17,273 nucleotides of DNA from Planctomycetota bacterium. Lineage in GTDB: Bacteria; Planctomycetota; Phycisphaerae; UBA1845. Below the pieces are notes generated by a model, which saw only the letters and a program-made list of their open reading frames with translations, was not told the DNA's origin and did no database searches. Shown here piece by piece: positions 1 through 7,685 of the stretch (within the stretch, counting starts at the first letter, position 1; each line of letters opens with the position of its first letter). Location: NCBI GenBank assembly GCA_024277835.1, contig JAJRUK010000146.1, forward strand, positions 1 to 17,273. Direction: 5' to 3'. The translations under genes and the position numbers were made by a program.

Positions 1-212
1 CCAACTGGCTTCCGAATGACCGCAAATTCAAGTGCCCGTGTCATGGCAGCGGATACCGCCAAAACGGTGTGAATTTCGAGGGGCCGACCCCGCGACCGTT
101 GGAGCGTTTCAAGGTGATTGTTGTGGACGGGCTTGTGATCGTGGATAAGAGTAAGAAGTTCCAGGCGGAGCTTGGGCAATGGGATATGCCCGGTAGTTTC
201 TTAGCTGTCTAG
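1..212 (+). CDS. Rieske [2Fe-2S] protein, C-terminal fragment
   Basis: This is the 3' end of a Rieske iron-sulfur subunit, read in the frame starting at base 3; the start lies outside the window. The second cluster-binding box, CPCHGSGY, is at 33-56 and supplies one Cys and one His ligand plus the Cys that forms the structural disulfide. It is followed by the usual GPTPRPL turn and a strand ending in VVDGLVIVD. The first box (CxHxGC) and the membrane anchor are upstream and not visible. In bc1/b6f complexes this protein takes the first electron from quinol and passes it to cytochrome c1 or f. The stop is at 210-212, and the cytochrome b gene begins 29 bases later, so this is the first visible gene of the complex III operon. 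The short tail after the last strand (FQAELGQWDMPGSFLAV) is not diagnostic. Confidence 0.93.
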   Translation, partial: NWLPNDRKFKCPCHGSGYRQNGVNFEGPTPRPLERFKVIVVDGLVIVDKSKKFQAELGQWDMPGSFLAV

Positions 213-241
213 GCAGCCGTTTTAGCAGGGATCATATTTCG

Positions 242-1018
242 ATGGGACGCATCGGTAACTGGATACGCGAAGGTCAGATTTGGGGTAGCGTTTTTCGTCA
301 CGGCGTACCGCGCGACAGGCGCACGCGCGCGATGGCGATTCTTAGCAACGTCTTTCTTCATCTTCATCCGGTCGCGGTTCGTAAGAGCGGCATCCGCCTT
401 TCGTTTACGTGGTGCATGGGGGGGCTGACGTTCTTCCTGTTCCTTGTGGAGATTGTGACGGGCGTGCTGCTGATGTTCTACTACCGTCCGGTGGTGGAGT
501 ACGCGTATTTTGATATTCAAGGGTTGCGAGCTCACGTGACGCTCGGTTTGCTTCGCGAGATGCATCGGTGGGGTGCCCACGCGATGATTATCACGATCTG
601 GTTGCACATGCTGCGCGTGTTCTTAACGGGTAGTTATAAACCTCCGCGCGAGTTTAACTGGAGCATTGGCGTGATTCTGTTGGTGCTGACGCTGTTGCTT
701 TCTTTTACGGGCTATCTGCTTCCGTGGGATCAGCTTGCGATGTGGGCGATTACGGTTGGGTCGAACATGGCCCGGGCCACGCCTCTTGCCGGATCTGAGG
801 GGCCGCTGACGTCTTTCCTACAGATAGGCGGTGTGCCACTTGTTCACGCGGGCGACGACGCGCGGTTTGGATTGTTAGCGGGCACGTTTGTGGGGCCGAA
901 CGCGTTGCTTCGGTTCTACGTCTTGCACTGCGTGTTTATCCCGGTGGTGGTGACGGTACTTCTTGCGGTTCACTTCTGGCGAATTCGCAAGGACGGCGGT
1001 ATTAGCGGGCCGCTGTAA
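242..1018 (+). CDS. petB: Cytochrome b, N-terminal (b6-type) subunit
   Basis: This is a 258-residue, four-helix cytochrome b6-like subunit of a quinol-oxidising bc complex in the cytoplasmic membrane. It binds the two b haems and forms part of the Qo and Qi quinone sites. The haem ligands are visible: H108 and H122 in helix B (LHRWGAHAM-like segment and WLHMLRVFLTG), and H229 and H244 in helix D (VLHCVF and AVHFW). The helix D pair has 14 residues between the histidines, the b6f-type spacing; mitochondrial-type bc1 has 13. LPWDQLAMWA, the Qo-proximal motif, follows helix C. The protein stops after four helices, so cytochrome b is split and the next gene carries the rest. The ATG at 242 has a weak purine-rich site (GCAGGGA) upstream. 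An in-frame ATG at 332 is possible, but the extra 30 residues look like the usual cytoplasmic N-terminus. Confidence 0.95.
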   Translation: MGRIGNWIREGQIWGSVFRHGVPRDRRTRAMAILSNVFLHLHPVAVRKSGIRLSFTWCMGGLTFFLFLVEIVTGVLLMFYYRPVVEYAYFDIQGLRAHVTLGLLREMHRWGAHAMIITIWLHMLRVFLTGSYKPPREFNWSIGVILLVLTLLLSFTGYLLPWDQLAMWAITVGSNMARATPLAGSEGPLTSFLQIGGVPLVHAGDDARFGLLAGTFVGPNALLRFYVLHCVFIPVVVTVLLAVHFWRIRKDGGISGPL

Positions 1019-1115
1019 GGCTGGCGCATGAACGAATCGCGGCGCGGGCGACACGATTTCCGGTAGGGCGAACGGATTCTGAACGAATACGACTTTGGTT
1101 TCGGCGACAGGGACT

Positions 1116-2243
1116 ATGACAGAGTTACTTGCATCTGGATCGGGATCATCGGCCATCAAAGAGCTTATTAATAAGCTCTGCGAGCCGCATTGGTTCTTGA
1201 TTATTTCGGTTGTCCTGTTCTTCGTTTTCTTGATCGGGTATCGAACGTTTACCAAACCCGCGATCGCAGGAACGATTGGCGCGTTGTCCACGCTCGCATT
1301 TCTTGCGAGTTGTACCGACCCGAACTTTGTCAAGATCATCCAGAAAGCGGACAACGTCCCGATCGTCATGATGATGATGAGCGTTTCGTTCTTTCTTTGG
1401 CTCGCCTTCCGGCAGGCGGCGGTCAACGACGAACGCATGGAAAAGGGCGAGCCGCTCCTTGAGGCGGGTGCGGACGACAAGGTACTCGTCTGGCCTGACC
1501 TTGTTTATATCGAACTGATCTGTCTTGTGCTTTTTACGGCGTTTCTGGTTGTCTGGACGGTCGTGCTTCGCGCTCCGCTGGAGCAACCCGCCGATCCGAA
1601 CGTCGCACCGAACCCCGCCAAAGCGCCGTGGTATTTCCTTGGTCTTCAGGAGATGCTGGTGTACTTCGATCCGTGGCTGGCGGGCGTGGTGCTTCCGGGT
1701 TTGATCATTGTAGGGTTGATCGCGATTCCGTACATCGACACGAATCCGCGGGGCAACGGGTATTACACATTCAAGGAGAGGCCCTTTGCGATCACGACGT
1801 TTCTGTTTGGGTTTGTGATTCTGTGGGTGGTCTTGATTATCTTTGGTACGTTTCTGCGAGGTCCGAACTGGAACTTCTTCGGTCCGTTTGAATACTGGGA
1901 CCTTCACCGTCCGATGGCGCTTCTCAACACCGAGTTCCACGACATCGTCTGGATCGGGATGCTTGGCAAGGCTCTTCCGACGGAGGATTGGTGGTTTATC
2001 CCTGGTTATCTGATTCGAGAACTGCCTGGAATCCTCGTGGTGGGGGCGTACTTTGTGATTGGTCCGCTCGCCTTGTATGCGCTTTTCTTTCGCAAGATTT
2101 ACCGGCAGATCGGGTTTATTCGTTACAACGTGATGGTGATGCTTCTCTTGGTGATGATGCTCATGCCCATCAAGATGGCGCTTCGCTGGACGCTGAATCT
2201 GCACTATGTCGTTGGTATCACAGAGTGGTTCCTGAACGTTTAG
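1116..2243 (+). CDS. Cytochrome b C-terminal (subunit IV-like) protein, extended
   Basis: This is the second half of the split cytochrome b, 375 residues from the ATG at 1116 (a TTG 21 bases upstream is the other in-frame start). Subunit IV of b6f is about 160 residues with three helices; this protein has roughly seven or eight hydrophobic segments. The first three, before residue 100, have no counterpart in classical subunit IV. The core reads PLEQPADPN, then KAPWYFLGLQEMLVYFDPW around residues 168-188. This replaces the Qo-site PEWY motif with APWY followed by a conserved Gln-Glu, a variant I associate with quinol complexes of deeply branching bacteria. Further helices follow at about 187-208, 224-247, 303-325 and 333-358. 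It should partner the b6-type protein 97 bases upstream. The long extension and the C-terminal helices could dock the large multihaem cytochrome encoded next. No CXXCH motif is present, so it is not a b/c fusion. Confidence 0.88.
   Translation: MTELLASGSGSSAIKELINKLCEPHWFLIISVVLFFVFLIGYRTFTKPAIAGTIGALSTLAFLASCTDPNFVKIIQKADNVPIVMMMMSVSFFLWLAFRQAAVNDERMEKGEPLLEAGADDKVLVWPDLVYIELICLVLFTAFLVVWTVVLRAPLEQPADPNVAPNPAKAPWYFLGLQEMLVYFDPWLAGVVLPGLIIVGLIAIPYIDTNPRGNGYYTFKERPFAITTFLFGFVILWVVLIIFGTFLRGPNWNFFGPFEYWDLHRPMALLNTEFHDIVWIGMLGKALPTEDWWFIPGYLIRELPGILVVGAYFVIGPLALYALFFRKIYRQIGFIRYNVMVMLLLVMMLMPIKMALRWTLNLHYVVGITEWFLNV
1160..1179. repeat. Perfect 20-bp palindrome inside the subunit IV-like gene
   Basis: AGAGCTTATT is followed directly by its exact reverse complement AATAAGCTCT, with no spacer. 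It lies at codons 15-22 of the cytochrome b C-terminal gene (KELINKLC), close to the start. It could be a regulator operator, or simply chance within coding sequence. Confidence 0.6.
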
Positions 2244-2303
2244 AGTTGGACCTTTGCTTGCGGGGCGGATTCGCTTCCCAAGCGTGAGTAGGATGCAAGC
2301 AAC

Positions 2304-5300
2304 ATGCCGGTTCCTGAAGAACGGCTTTATAATCCAGGTCGATTGAACCGGTGGTTCGCCATCAGTAGCGTTCTCATGATGGTTTCGTCGATTTGGTTCG
2401 TCTATGTCGACTACGAGCGGCCTTGGCGCGGTTTTCAAGATGAGTACTTCCTTGGGAAAGCTGCGCTGGCGCATCTGGACTACCTCAGCGCGATCACGCA
2501 AGATAAAGAAGAGGTAATCGCCAAGGCGGAAGCGGAGCTCGCTTCCGCGAAAGAGCTTCTTGAGCTAACCGCGGCTTCGAGGCTCGCTACGCTGAAGGGC
2601 GAGTATGCCCATGCTGACCTTGAGTTCAAAAAGGCCAACGCTCCGTTTAGTCGCACCGAGCAGGTGCTTGAAGTCACGAAGGATTCGTATGAGCGCGAGC
2701 TAGGCGCCCACGGTCCCGATCACGCGAAGACGATCGCCGCGCACGAGCAGTTCCAAAAAGAGGAAGACGCCCTCGAGGCGATGCGCAAGGATAAAGAGAA
2801 TTGGGAAGACGAGAAGAGGCGGATCGAGCGGGAACTCCGGGCGATTCAGGATCCGGTGCGTGTTGCCGAGAAAAAACTGACGGACTTGAAGCAGGTCGCC
2901 ATCGACGCGATGGCCAAGGATCGCGATTATCGCGGACTGCTCGACAAGCCGATCTTGGGAGATCTTCCGGTCGTTAGTACGATCATCAACTTTCCTCTCG
3001 TCGATTTCACTGCTCCCAAGAACACGCCGGGGCGTCACCAGATCAATCAGCTTGTATTGCCCGAGGTTCGTCAGCGACTGAATTATCTTGAGACGTACAC
3101 GACGGACAGGTGTACGACGTGTCATATTGCCATTGACGATCCGGAATTCTCCAAGGACCGGCTCGCGCGAAAACTCGAACGATCCCTCCCGGGGATTAAC
3201 GAAGCCCTTCAACGCATGGGCGAGCAGCCAATGTCTCCGCCGATCGTGGCCGGGCTTAAGTTGCCGGAGGGGCCGGTGACGGATCATTGGGATGAGCTAT
3301 CGCGTGAACAACAAGGCACGTACTTCGAGTCACTCCTGGATAAGGTTAACAGTTATCTGACGCGAAGCGGTCGCAAGGCCATCGAGCTGGGGCAGCCCGT
3401 TCTCGCGCATCCCGATCTGGATTTCTACGTCGATATCGACTCGCCTCACCCAATGGTCAAGATGGGTTGCACGGTTTGCCACGAGGGGAACCCGCAAGAG
3501 ACGGACTTTGTTCAGGCGGCTCATTCGCCTCCGACGCACGAGCTTGAGGAGCAGTGGGCGGATGAGTACTACTTGTACGCCCTCGGTGTTCCGAATGTGA
3601 CGTTCGACACGATCGACCATTATTGGGATCGTCCGATGCGCCTTCCGCAGCATACCGAGGCTGGCTGCTCGAAGTGTCACACGAAGATTGCGGACATCGC
3701 TCGTTTTCGCGGCGACCGCAAGGGCCAGCGGGTGAACCTCGGTCAGCACTTGTTCCGAGAGGTCGGGTGCATTAACTGTCACAATGTCGATGACCTGAAA
3801 GGCTCGCGAAGGGTTGGACCGGAGTTGACCAATGTTGCGTCGAAGCTGACGCCTGCGTTCGTGCAGCAGTGGGCGTGGGCTCCGCAGAGGTTCCGTCCGT
3901 CAACGCGCATGCCTCACTTTTTCATGCAGGAAAACAACCGGGAGCAGAGCGCCAACGAAGTCGATCCACAGCCAACGCTTCGCACGCAGACGGAAGTCGC
4001 AGCAATCAGTCAGTATCTTTTCGCGGTATCCAAGGAATGGGAACCCATCGCGATCCCTGATGGTGTTATGGGGGACACGGAGCGCGGTCGGGAGTTATTC
4101 AAGAAAACGGGCTGTCTTGCCTGCCACTCGAATGTGGCAGAGTTTGGGGAGAAGTGGATTACTGAGGATCTCGTTCAGCGAGAGGGGATCAGCGACGAGA
4201 CGGCGCTCTATCGGTTCAAGGGCATGACAAGCGAGCAGCGTGTTCGCTATGCGATGGATCATTTTTCGACGCAGCTTGATACGTTCTTCTATCCCGACAC
4301 CGTGCGGTTCGATCCGGACGCCGACTACAACGCGCCTGCGTTCAGTCGTTTCGCTCCAGAGCTGACCGGTATCGGGTCCAAGGTGAATGTCGAATGGTTG
4401 TATTCCTGGCTGATGGAGCCAACGCACTATTCTCCAGAGACGAAGATGCCAAGCCTGCGTCTTACTCCGCAGGAGGCAGTGGACTTGGTCGTCTACCTGA
4501 TGTCGCTGACGAACGACGAGTTTGAGCAGAAAGAGTTCTCCACCGAGGGCGAAGCGGCGACGATGGCGGATGATTTGATGTTCATGCTGTTGGCCTCTCA
4601 GCGCAGTGAGCGGCGAAGTCACGCGGTCATGCGCGATGAAGGTGGTGAGCTGACGGACTCGCTGGTTGCGCTTCTGAAAGAGTCGGAGGCGATCGGCGAG
4701 AAGCGTGCCAAGTCGCTCGTCGGGGCGATGTCCTTGCAGGATAAGAAGCTCACCTATCTCGGTAGCAAGATGATTGGCCACTATGGTTGCTACGCTTGCC
4801 ACAAGATTCCCGGTTTTGAAACGACAAGCCCGCCGGGTACGGACCTGTCCAAATGGGCGGAGAGGCCTATCGCTCAGCTTGACTTCGCGTTTTACGATCA
4901 TGCGTTCCATGGGATGCGAGAGGAGAAAGAAGAGGTATTCTCCTACATCTATCCGCGCGACGCGGACGAGCTGAATCATAACTCGCCGATCGACGATCGC
5001 GCAAAAGAGCAGATTACCCATACGCACGCAGCATTTGCAAAGCACAAGATGCTGAATCCGCGCATCTGGGATCGCGAGAAGATCAAGAAGCCTTACGACA
5101 AGCTCAAGATGCCCAACTTCTACTTCTCGGAAGAAGAAGCGGAGGCGTTGACGACGTACCTGCTCTCACGGATTCCGCCGCGCGTTACGGATGCGCTAGC
5201 GGTCGATTACGAGGGCGATCCGATGGGGCCAATTGCGGAGGGACGACTTCTCACGCGAGAGCTAAACTGCGTCGGTTGTCATCAGATCGAAGACAACGCT

Positions 5301-6455
5301 CCGATGATCCAGCAGTATTTTCGGAGAGAGGTTTCTGGAAGCTTGGTGTTCGATGTTTCAAACGCGCCGCCACTATTGTGGGGCGAGGGCGCAAAGGTAC
5401 AGCCCAGCTGGTTCCATAGGTTTCTTGGTCAGGTCGAGCCTCTTCGTCCCTGGCTACAAGTTCGCATGCCTAGTTTCAACCTGACGAGCGAGCAAAGTAC
5501 GACGCTTGTCGAGTATTTTGCGGCGCTGAATCAGGATGAGTCTCGTACGATCAAGGAGTGGATCGCGCCGATTGAAGAGTATCGTGCAACAGCGGGCGAC
5601 GACGCTCCGTGGTACGAGCAGGAACAGCTTGAGGTTCAAACTGAAGAGCTTCGGCGATTTGGCATCGAACGGAAGCTTCTGAGACCAGCGAGCGTTGATC
5701 CTCATGAAAATTCGGGGAGTCGTCTTGCCAGAGCGCATGCTCAACTGCTGGAGAGAACCGAGTTCCTCCAAGGGTTGTATGATGTTCAATACCCATTCGT
5801 TGAACCGCCAGCTCCACTGTCGCCGCCAGACCGTTACGCGCGCGGTGAGCGTCTGTTTACGGACATGGGCTGTCTGAAGTGTCATGTGCTGGGTGATATG
5901 CTTCCCGGGCCAGCGAAGACGACGGACGATTTCGTCCAGATGTACAGGCTCGACGGCGTTCGTGGCGTTGGCGACGACGCGGTCGCGATCTTGAATGGCA
6001 AACCGTTCCCAGTCGGCGCTGTCATCGACGGGCATACGATCGTTTCGGCGACCGCGGACCAGACCGGGGATGGCGATACGATCGCGATCGTCGAAGGTCC
6101 GAATGCGACTGGGGAGACCGAGCGAATCATGCTTGTGACCCCGACCGCCCCGAACCTCGGTCTTACGCAACAGCGGTTACAGCGGAAGTGGGTTCACGCG
6201 TGGATGCTTGGGCCGCGGTTCATTCAGCCAGGGACGAAAATGCCGCTGAATTTCGCTGACGGTATTAGTCCGTACCTCGGCGATGATCGCCACCCCGGCA
6301 CGAGCGAGGACCACATTAATCTCTTAGTTGATTATTTGTACGACGCGGGTGCGAAGAATGTTAGAGCGCCGCTGCTAAAAATCGTCGCACCGAGCGAGGA
6401 TGAGGGCTTTGATGAGGACGGTGGGGACTTTGATGATGAAGGATTCGACGACTAA
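2304..6455 (+). CDS. Membrane-anchored octahaem cytochrome c (bc-complex associated)
   Basis: This 1383-residue protein has one N-terminal membrane helix (about 17-35), so the bulk is probably outside the cytoplasmic membrane. A charged, Glu/Lys-rich segment at about 55-205 looks like a long coiled coil. Eight CXXCH haem sites follow, at residues 270, 389, 455, 489, 604, 829, 989 and 1190. The first three lack a nearby Met-Pro ligand motif and may be His-ligated. Hemes 4-8 are each followed by a class-I-type Met ligand: TRMP M536, TKMP M715, LKMP M936, VRMP M1055 and TKMP M1313. This gives a tri-haem section plus five monohaem cytochrome c domains. The last domain carries an insertion of about 100 residues between haem and Met. 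The C-terminus is an acidic Asp/Glu/Gly/Phe tail. Its position after Rieske and cytochrome b suggests it replaces cytochrome c1/f and passes electrons towards the oxidase. Start: ATG with AGGA 10 bases upstream. Confidence 0.9.
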   Translation: MPVPEERLYNPGRLNRWFAISSVLMMVSSIWFVYVDYERPWRGFQDEYFLGKAALAHLDYLSAITQDKEEVIAKAEAELASAKELLELTAASRLATLKGEYAHADLEFKKANAPFSRTEQVLEVTKDSYERELGAHGPDHAKTIAAHEQFQKEEDALEAMRKDKENWEDEKRRIERELRAIQDPVRVAEKKLTDLKQVAIDAMAKDRDYRGLLDKPILGDLPVVSTIINFPLVDFTAPKNTPGRHQINQLVLPEVRQRLNYLETYTTDRCTTCHIAIDDPEFSKDRLARKLERSLPGINEALQRMGEQPMSPPIVAGLKLPEGPVTDHWDELSREQQGTYFESLLDKVNSYLTRSGRKAIELGQPVLAHPDLDFYVDIDSPHPMVKMGCTVCHEGNPQETDFVQAAHSPPTHELEEQWADEYYLYALGVPNVTFDTIDHYWDRPMRLPQHTEAGCSKCHTKIADIARFRGDRKGQRVNLGQHLFREVGCINCHNVDDLKGSRRVGPELTNVASKLTPAFVQQWAWAPQRFRPSTRMPHFFMQENNREQSANEVDPQPTLRTQTEVAAISQYLFAVSKEWEPIAIPDGVMGDTERGRELFKKTGCLACHSNVAEFGEKWITEDLVQREGISDETALYRFKGMTSEQRVRYAMDHFSTQLDTFFYPDTVRFDPDADYNAPAFSRFAPELTGIGSKVNVEWLYSWLMEPTHYSPETKMPSLRLTPQEAVDLVVYLMSLTNDEFEQKEFSTEGEAATMADDLMFMLLASQRSERRSHAVMRDEGGELTDSLVALLKESEAIGEKRAKSLVGAMSLQDKKLTYLGSKMIGHYGCYACHKIPGFETTSPPGTDLSKWAERPIAQLDFAFYDHAFHGMREEKEEVFSYIYPRDADELNHNSPIDDRAKEQITHTHAAFAKHKMLNPRIWDREKIKKPYDKLKMPNFYFSEEEAEALTTYLLSRIPPRVTDALAVDYEGDPMGPIAEGRLLTRELNCVGCHQIEDNAPMIQQYFRREVSGSLVFDVSNAPPLLWGEGAKVQPSWFHRFLGQVEPLRPWLQVRMPSFNLTSEQSTTLVEYFAALNQDESRTIKEWIAPIEEYRATAGDDAPWYEQEQLEVQTEELRRFGIERKLLRPASVDPHENSGSRLARAHAQLLERTEFLQGLYDVQYPFVEPPAPLSPPDRYARGERLFTDMGCLKCHVLGDMLPGPAKTTDDFVQMYRLDGVRGVGDDAVAILNGKPFPVGAVIDGHTIVSATADQTGDGDTIAIVEGPNATGETERIMLVTPTAPNLGLTQQRLQRKWVHAWMLGPRFIQPGTKMPLNFADGISPYLGDDRHPGTSEDHINLLVDYLYDAGAKNVRAPLLKIVAPSEDEGFDEDGGDFDDEGFDD

Positions 6456-6498
6456 TCCGTGGACGCCGACGTCGGGCGCAAGTCAGTGTGGTGGTTCG

Positions 6499-6518
6499 AC
6501 CCGCGCGTAGTCGCGGGT
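6499..6518 (+). terminator. Hairpin after the multihaem cytochrome gene (terminator-like)
   Basis: ACCCGCG at 6499-6505 pairs with CGCGGGT at 6512-6518 across a 6-base loop, starting 44 bases after the octahaem cytochrome stop. No T-run follows, so an intrinsic terminator is only one reading; attenuation or mRNA 3'-end protection are others. A 10-bp palindrome (CCGACGTCGG, 6466-6475) lies just before it. Confidence 0.4.
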
Positions 6519-6546
6519 TGTGAATAGCGATATGATAACATTAGGG

Positions 6547-6575
6547 TTGCAAAGGGGCGTACAATCGCATACAAA
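6547..6575 (+). promoter_or_regulatory. Candidate sigma70-like promoter for the cupredoxin gene
   Basis: TTGCAA (6547-6552) and TACAAA (6570-6575) are separated by 17 bases; each matches four of six consensus positions. The site lies between the terminator-like hairpin and the cupredoxin start, leaving a leader of about 45 bases. The match is weak and planctomycete promoter rules are poorly known. Confidence 0.3.
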
Positions 6576-6627
6576 CCCGCGACGGCAACCGGTAGGTCAA
6601 ACAAGATCGAGCGAAGGAGTCAGAACG

Positions 6628-7353
6628 ATGAACCGAACAACAACATTGGTAGCAACACTCGTAGCGGGGCTATTTCTGAGCGCATCCGCGAATGGTGACG
6701 GCGGCGTCATTAAAGGGAAGATCATCTTCAAGGGCGACGTCGCTAAGTACAAGCGATCTGTCCTCAATACGGCGAAAGACCCGAACTGCAAGAAGGCCAA
6801 GGCGAAGATTGGTAGCTACGATGTCATCGTCAACAAAAAGACAGACCCGATGACGGTTCGCAATGTCATTGTGTCGATTAAGGATGGTCTTGGCAGTCAG
6901 ACGTTCAAGGCACCTTCGACGCCGGTCAAGATTACGCAAAAAGGCTGCGAGTACACGCCGCACATCATTACCATGATGGAAGGGCAGGGGCTTCAGATTC
7001 TCAACGGTGACGATACGAATCACAACATTCACTTCCTGCCCAAGAAGAATGAAGAACTGAACTTTTCACAGCCCAAGAAGGATCTCACGACGGGGAAAAC
7101 CATAAAACTGGATTCGGAAGCCCCGTTCAAGGTCAAGTGCGACGTTCACCCGTGGATGGGCGCGTACATCGCGGTTTTCACGCATCCCTTCTTCTCTACC
7201 ACGAGCAAGGATGGGACTTTTGAAATCAAGGGCGTTCCAGCTGGCAAGTACACCGTTGAGGCGTGGCATGAGACGTTCGGGACCATGACGATGCAAGTTG
7301 AAGTCGCTTCCGGCGCAACCGTCGAGAAAGACTTCACGTACGATAAGAACTAA
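6628..7353 (+). CDS. Secreted cupredoxin-like protein with C-terminal carboxypeptidase-regulatory-like domain
   Basis: This is a 241-residue exported protein. The ATG at 6628 is chosen because it has an AAGGAG-type ribosome site (GCGAAGGAG) and is followed at once by a signal peptide (MNRTTTLVATLVAGLFLSASANG); the frame is open further upstream to 6520 but without these. The N-terminal part looks like a type 1 copper fold: H132 in NHNIHF, then C171, H174 and M177 in CDVHPWM, the short C-x2-H-x2-M loop seen in amicyanin-type cupredoxins. The last 55 or so residues (DGTFEIKGVPAGKYTVEAW) match the beta-sandwich repeat of carboxypeptidase regulatory-like domains. The second Cys at 'GCEY' and the many lysines suggest a basic surface. 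Lying between the quinol-oxidising complex and the CuA oxidase, it is a good candidate for a copper electron carrier, but a structural or copper-storage role is not excluded. Confidence 0.85.
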   Translation: MNRTTTLVATLVAGLFLSASANGDGGVIKGKIIFKGDVAKYKRSVLNTAKDPNCKKAKAKIGSYDVIVNKKTDPMTVRNVIVSIKDGLGSQTFKAPSTPVKITQKGCEYTPHIITMMEGQGLQILNGDDTNHNIHFLPKKNEELNFSQPKKDLTTGKTIKLDSEAPFKVKCDVHPWMGAYIAVFTHPFFSTTSKDGTFEIKGVPAGKYTVEAWHETFGTMTMQVEVASGATVEKDFTYDKN

Positions 7354-7373
7354 GGCCCTGTCCTAAGAACGAG

Positions 7374-7425
7374 TGTGGCTCGGGCTTGCCGCCAGTGCGA
7401 ACATCGGCGAGATGTCCGCTCCACA
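7374..7425. repeat. Compound inverted repeat, possibly a dispersed intergenic element
   Basis: The outer arms are TGTGG (7374-7378) and CCACA (7421-7425). Nested inside, GCGAACATC (7397-7405) pairs with GATGTCCGC (7411-7419) with one mismatch across a five-base loop. It starts 20 bases after the cupredoxin stop, so it could act as a terminator without T-run or be a copy of a repeated intergenic element. Only one copy is visible in this window. Confidence 0.4.
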
Positions 7426-7650
7426 AAGTATCAGGATAGGTGTCTGGGCCAGATGGGTCGGTTCGCTTACTCCCAATTTGTTCGAGGGCCGGGAGAAGCA
7501 GGTGCAAATAGAAGGCCGAATTGCGCCGCGTGCAACGACACGGATCGTTGACGCAACCGTTGGTGCCTTGCATTTCTTGCAGGGATCAGCGGGGACGCAT
7601 GGGTTTTGGGCATCGGTCCGCCAAGAGAAAGGCGCGATCGGTTCCGAGGG

Positions 7651-7672
7651 CGCGCTCGCTATGCGCAGCGCG
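7651..7672 (+). promoter_or_regulatory. Hairpin abutting the coxB Shine-Dalgarno
   Basis: CGCGCTCGC (7651-7659) pairs with GCG-C-AGCGCG (7663-7672), leaving a TAT loop and one bulged C: nine base pairs, nearly all G-C. The 3' arm ends exactly where the ribosome site AGGAG (7673-7677) begins. A stable stem here could hinder or position ribosomes on coxB and so set oxidase expression. Confidence 0.45.
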
Positions 7673-7685
7673 AGGAGAGAGTCTA

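Larger units (their letters stand above)
7354..7685. other. Non-coding leader between cupredoxin gene and coxB
   Basis: I see no convincing gene in these 332 bases. The frame of coxB is open back to 7521, but that extension would be a basic, low-complexity N-terminus preceding an obvious signal peptide, so I read it as untranslated. Within it are a compound inverted repeat (7374-7425), a strong hairpin touching the coxB ribosome site (7651-7672), and a lone -35-like TTGACG at 7548-7553 without a good -10. The region probably contains the end of the upstream transcript and the control region of the oxidase operon. Confidence 0.55.

Noticed and set aside
1146..2501. A 451-codon open frame on the - strand across the cytochrome b C-terminal gene
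   Set aside because: The translation is extremely rich in Arg, His and Lys with no domain, as expected opposite a membrane protein gene, and the + strand protein is clearly recognisable.
4095..5045. A 316-codon - strand open frame inside the octahaem cytochrome gene
   Set aside because: No recognisable motif or ribosome site; it lies opposite four clear haem-protein segments.
7521..7685. Extended N-terminus of subunit II
   Set aside because: The added residues are basic and unlike any subunit II, and a signal peptide with a good ribosome site starts at 7686.
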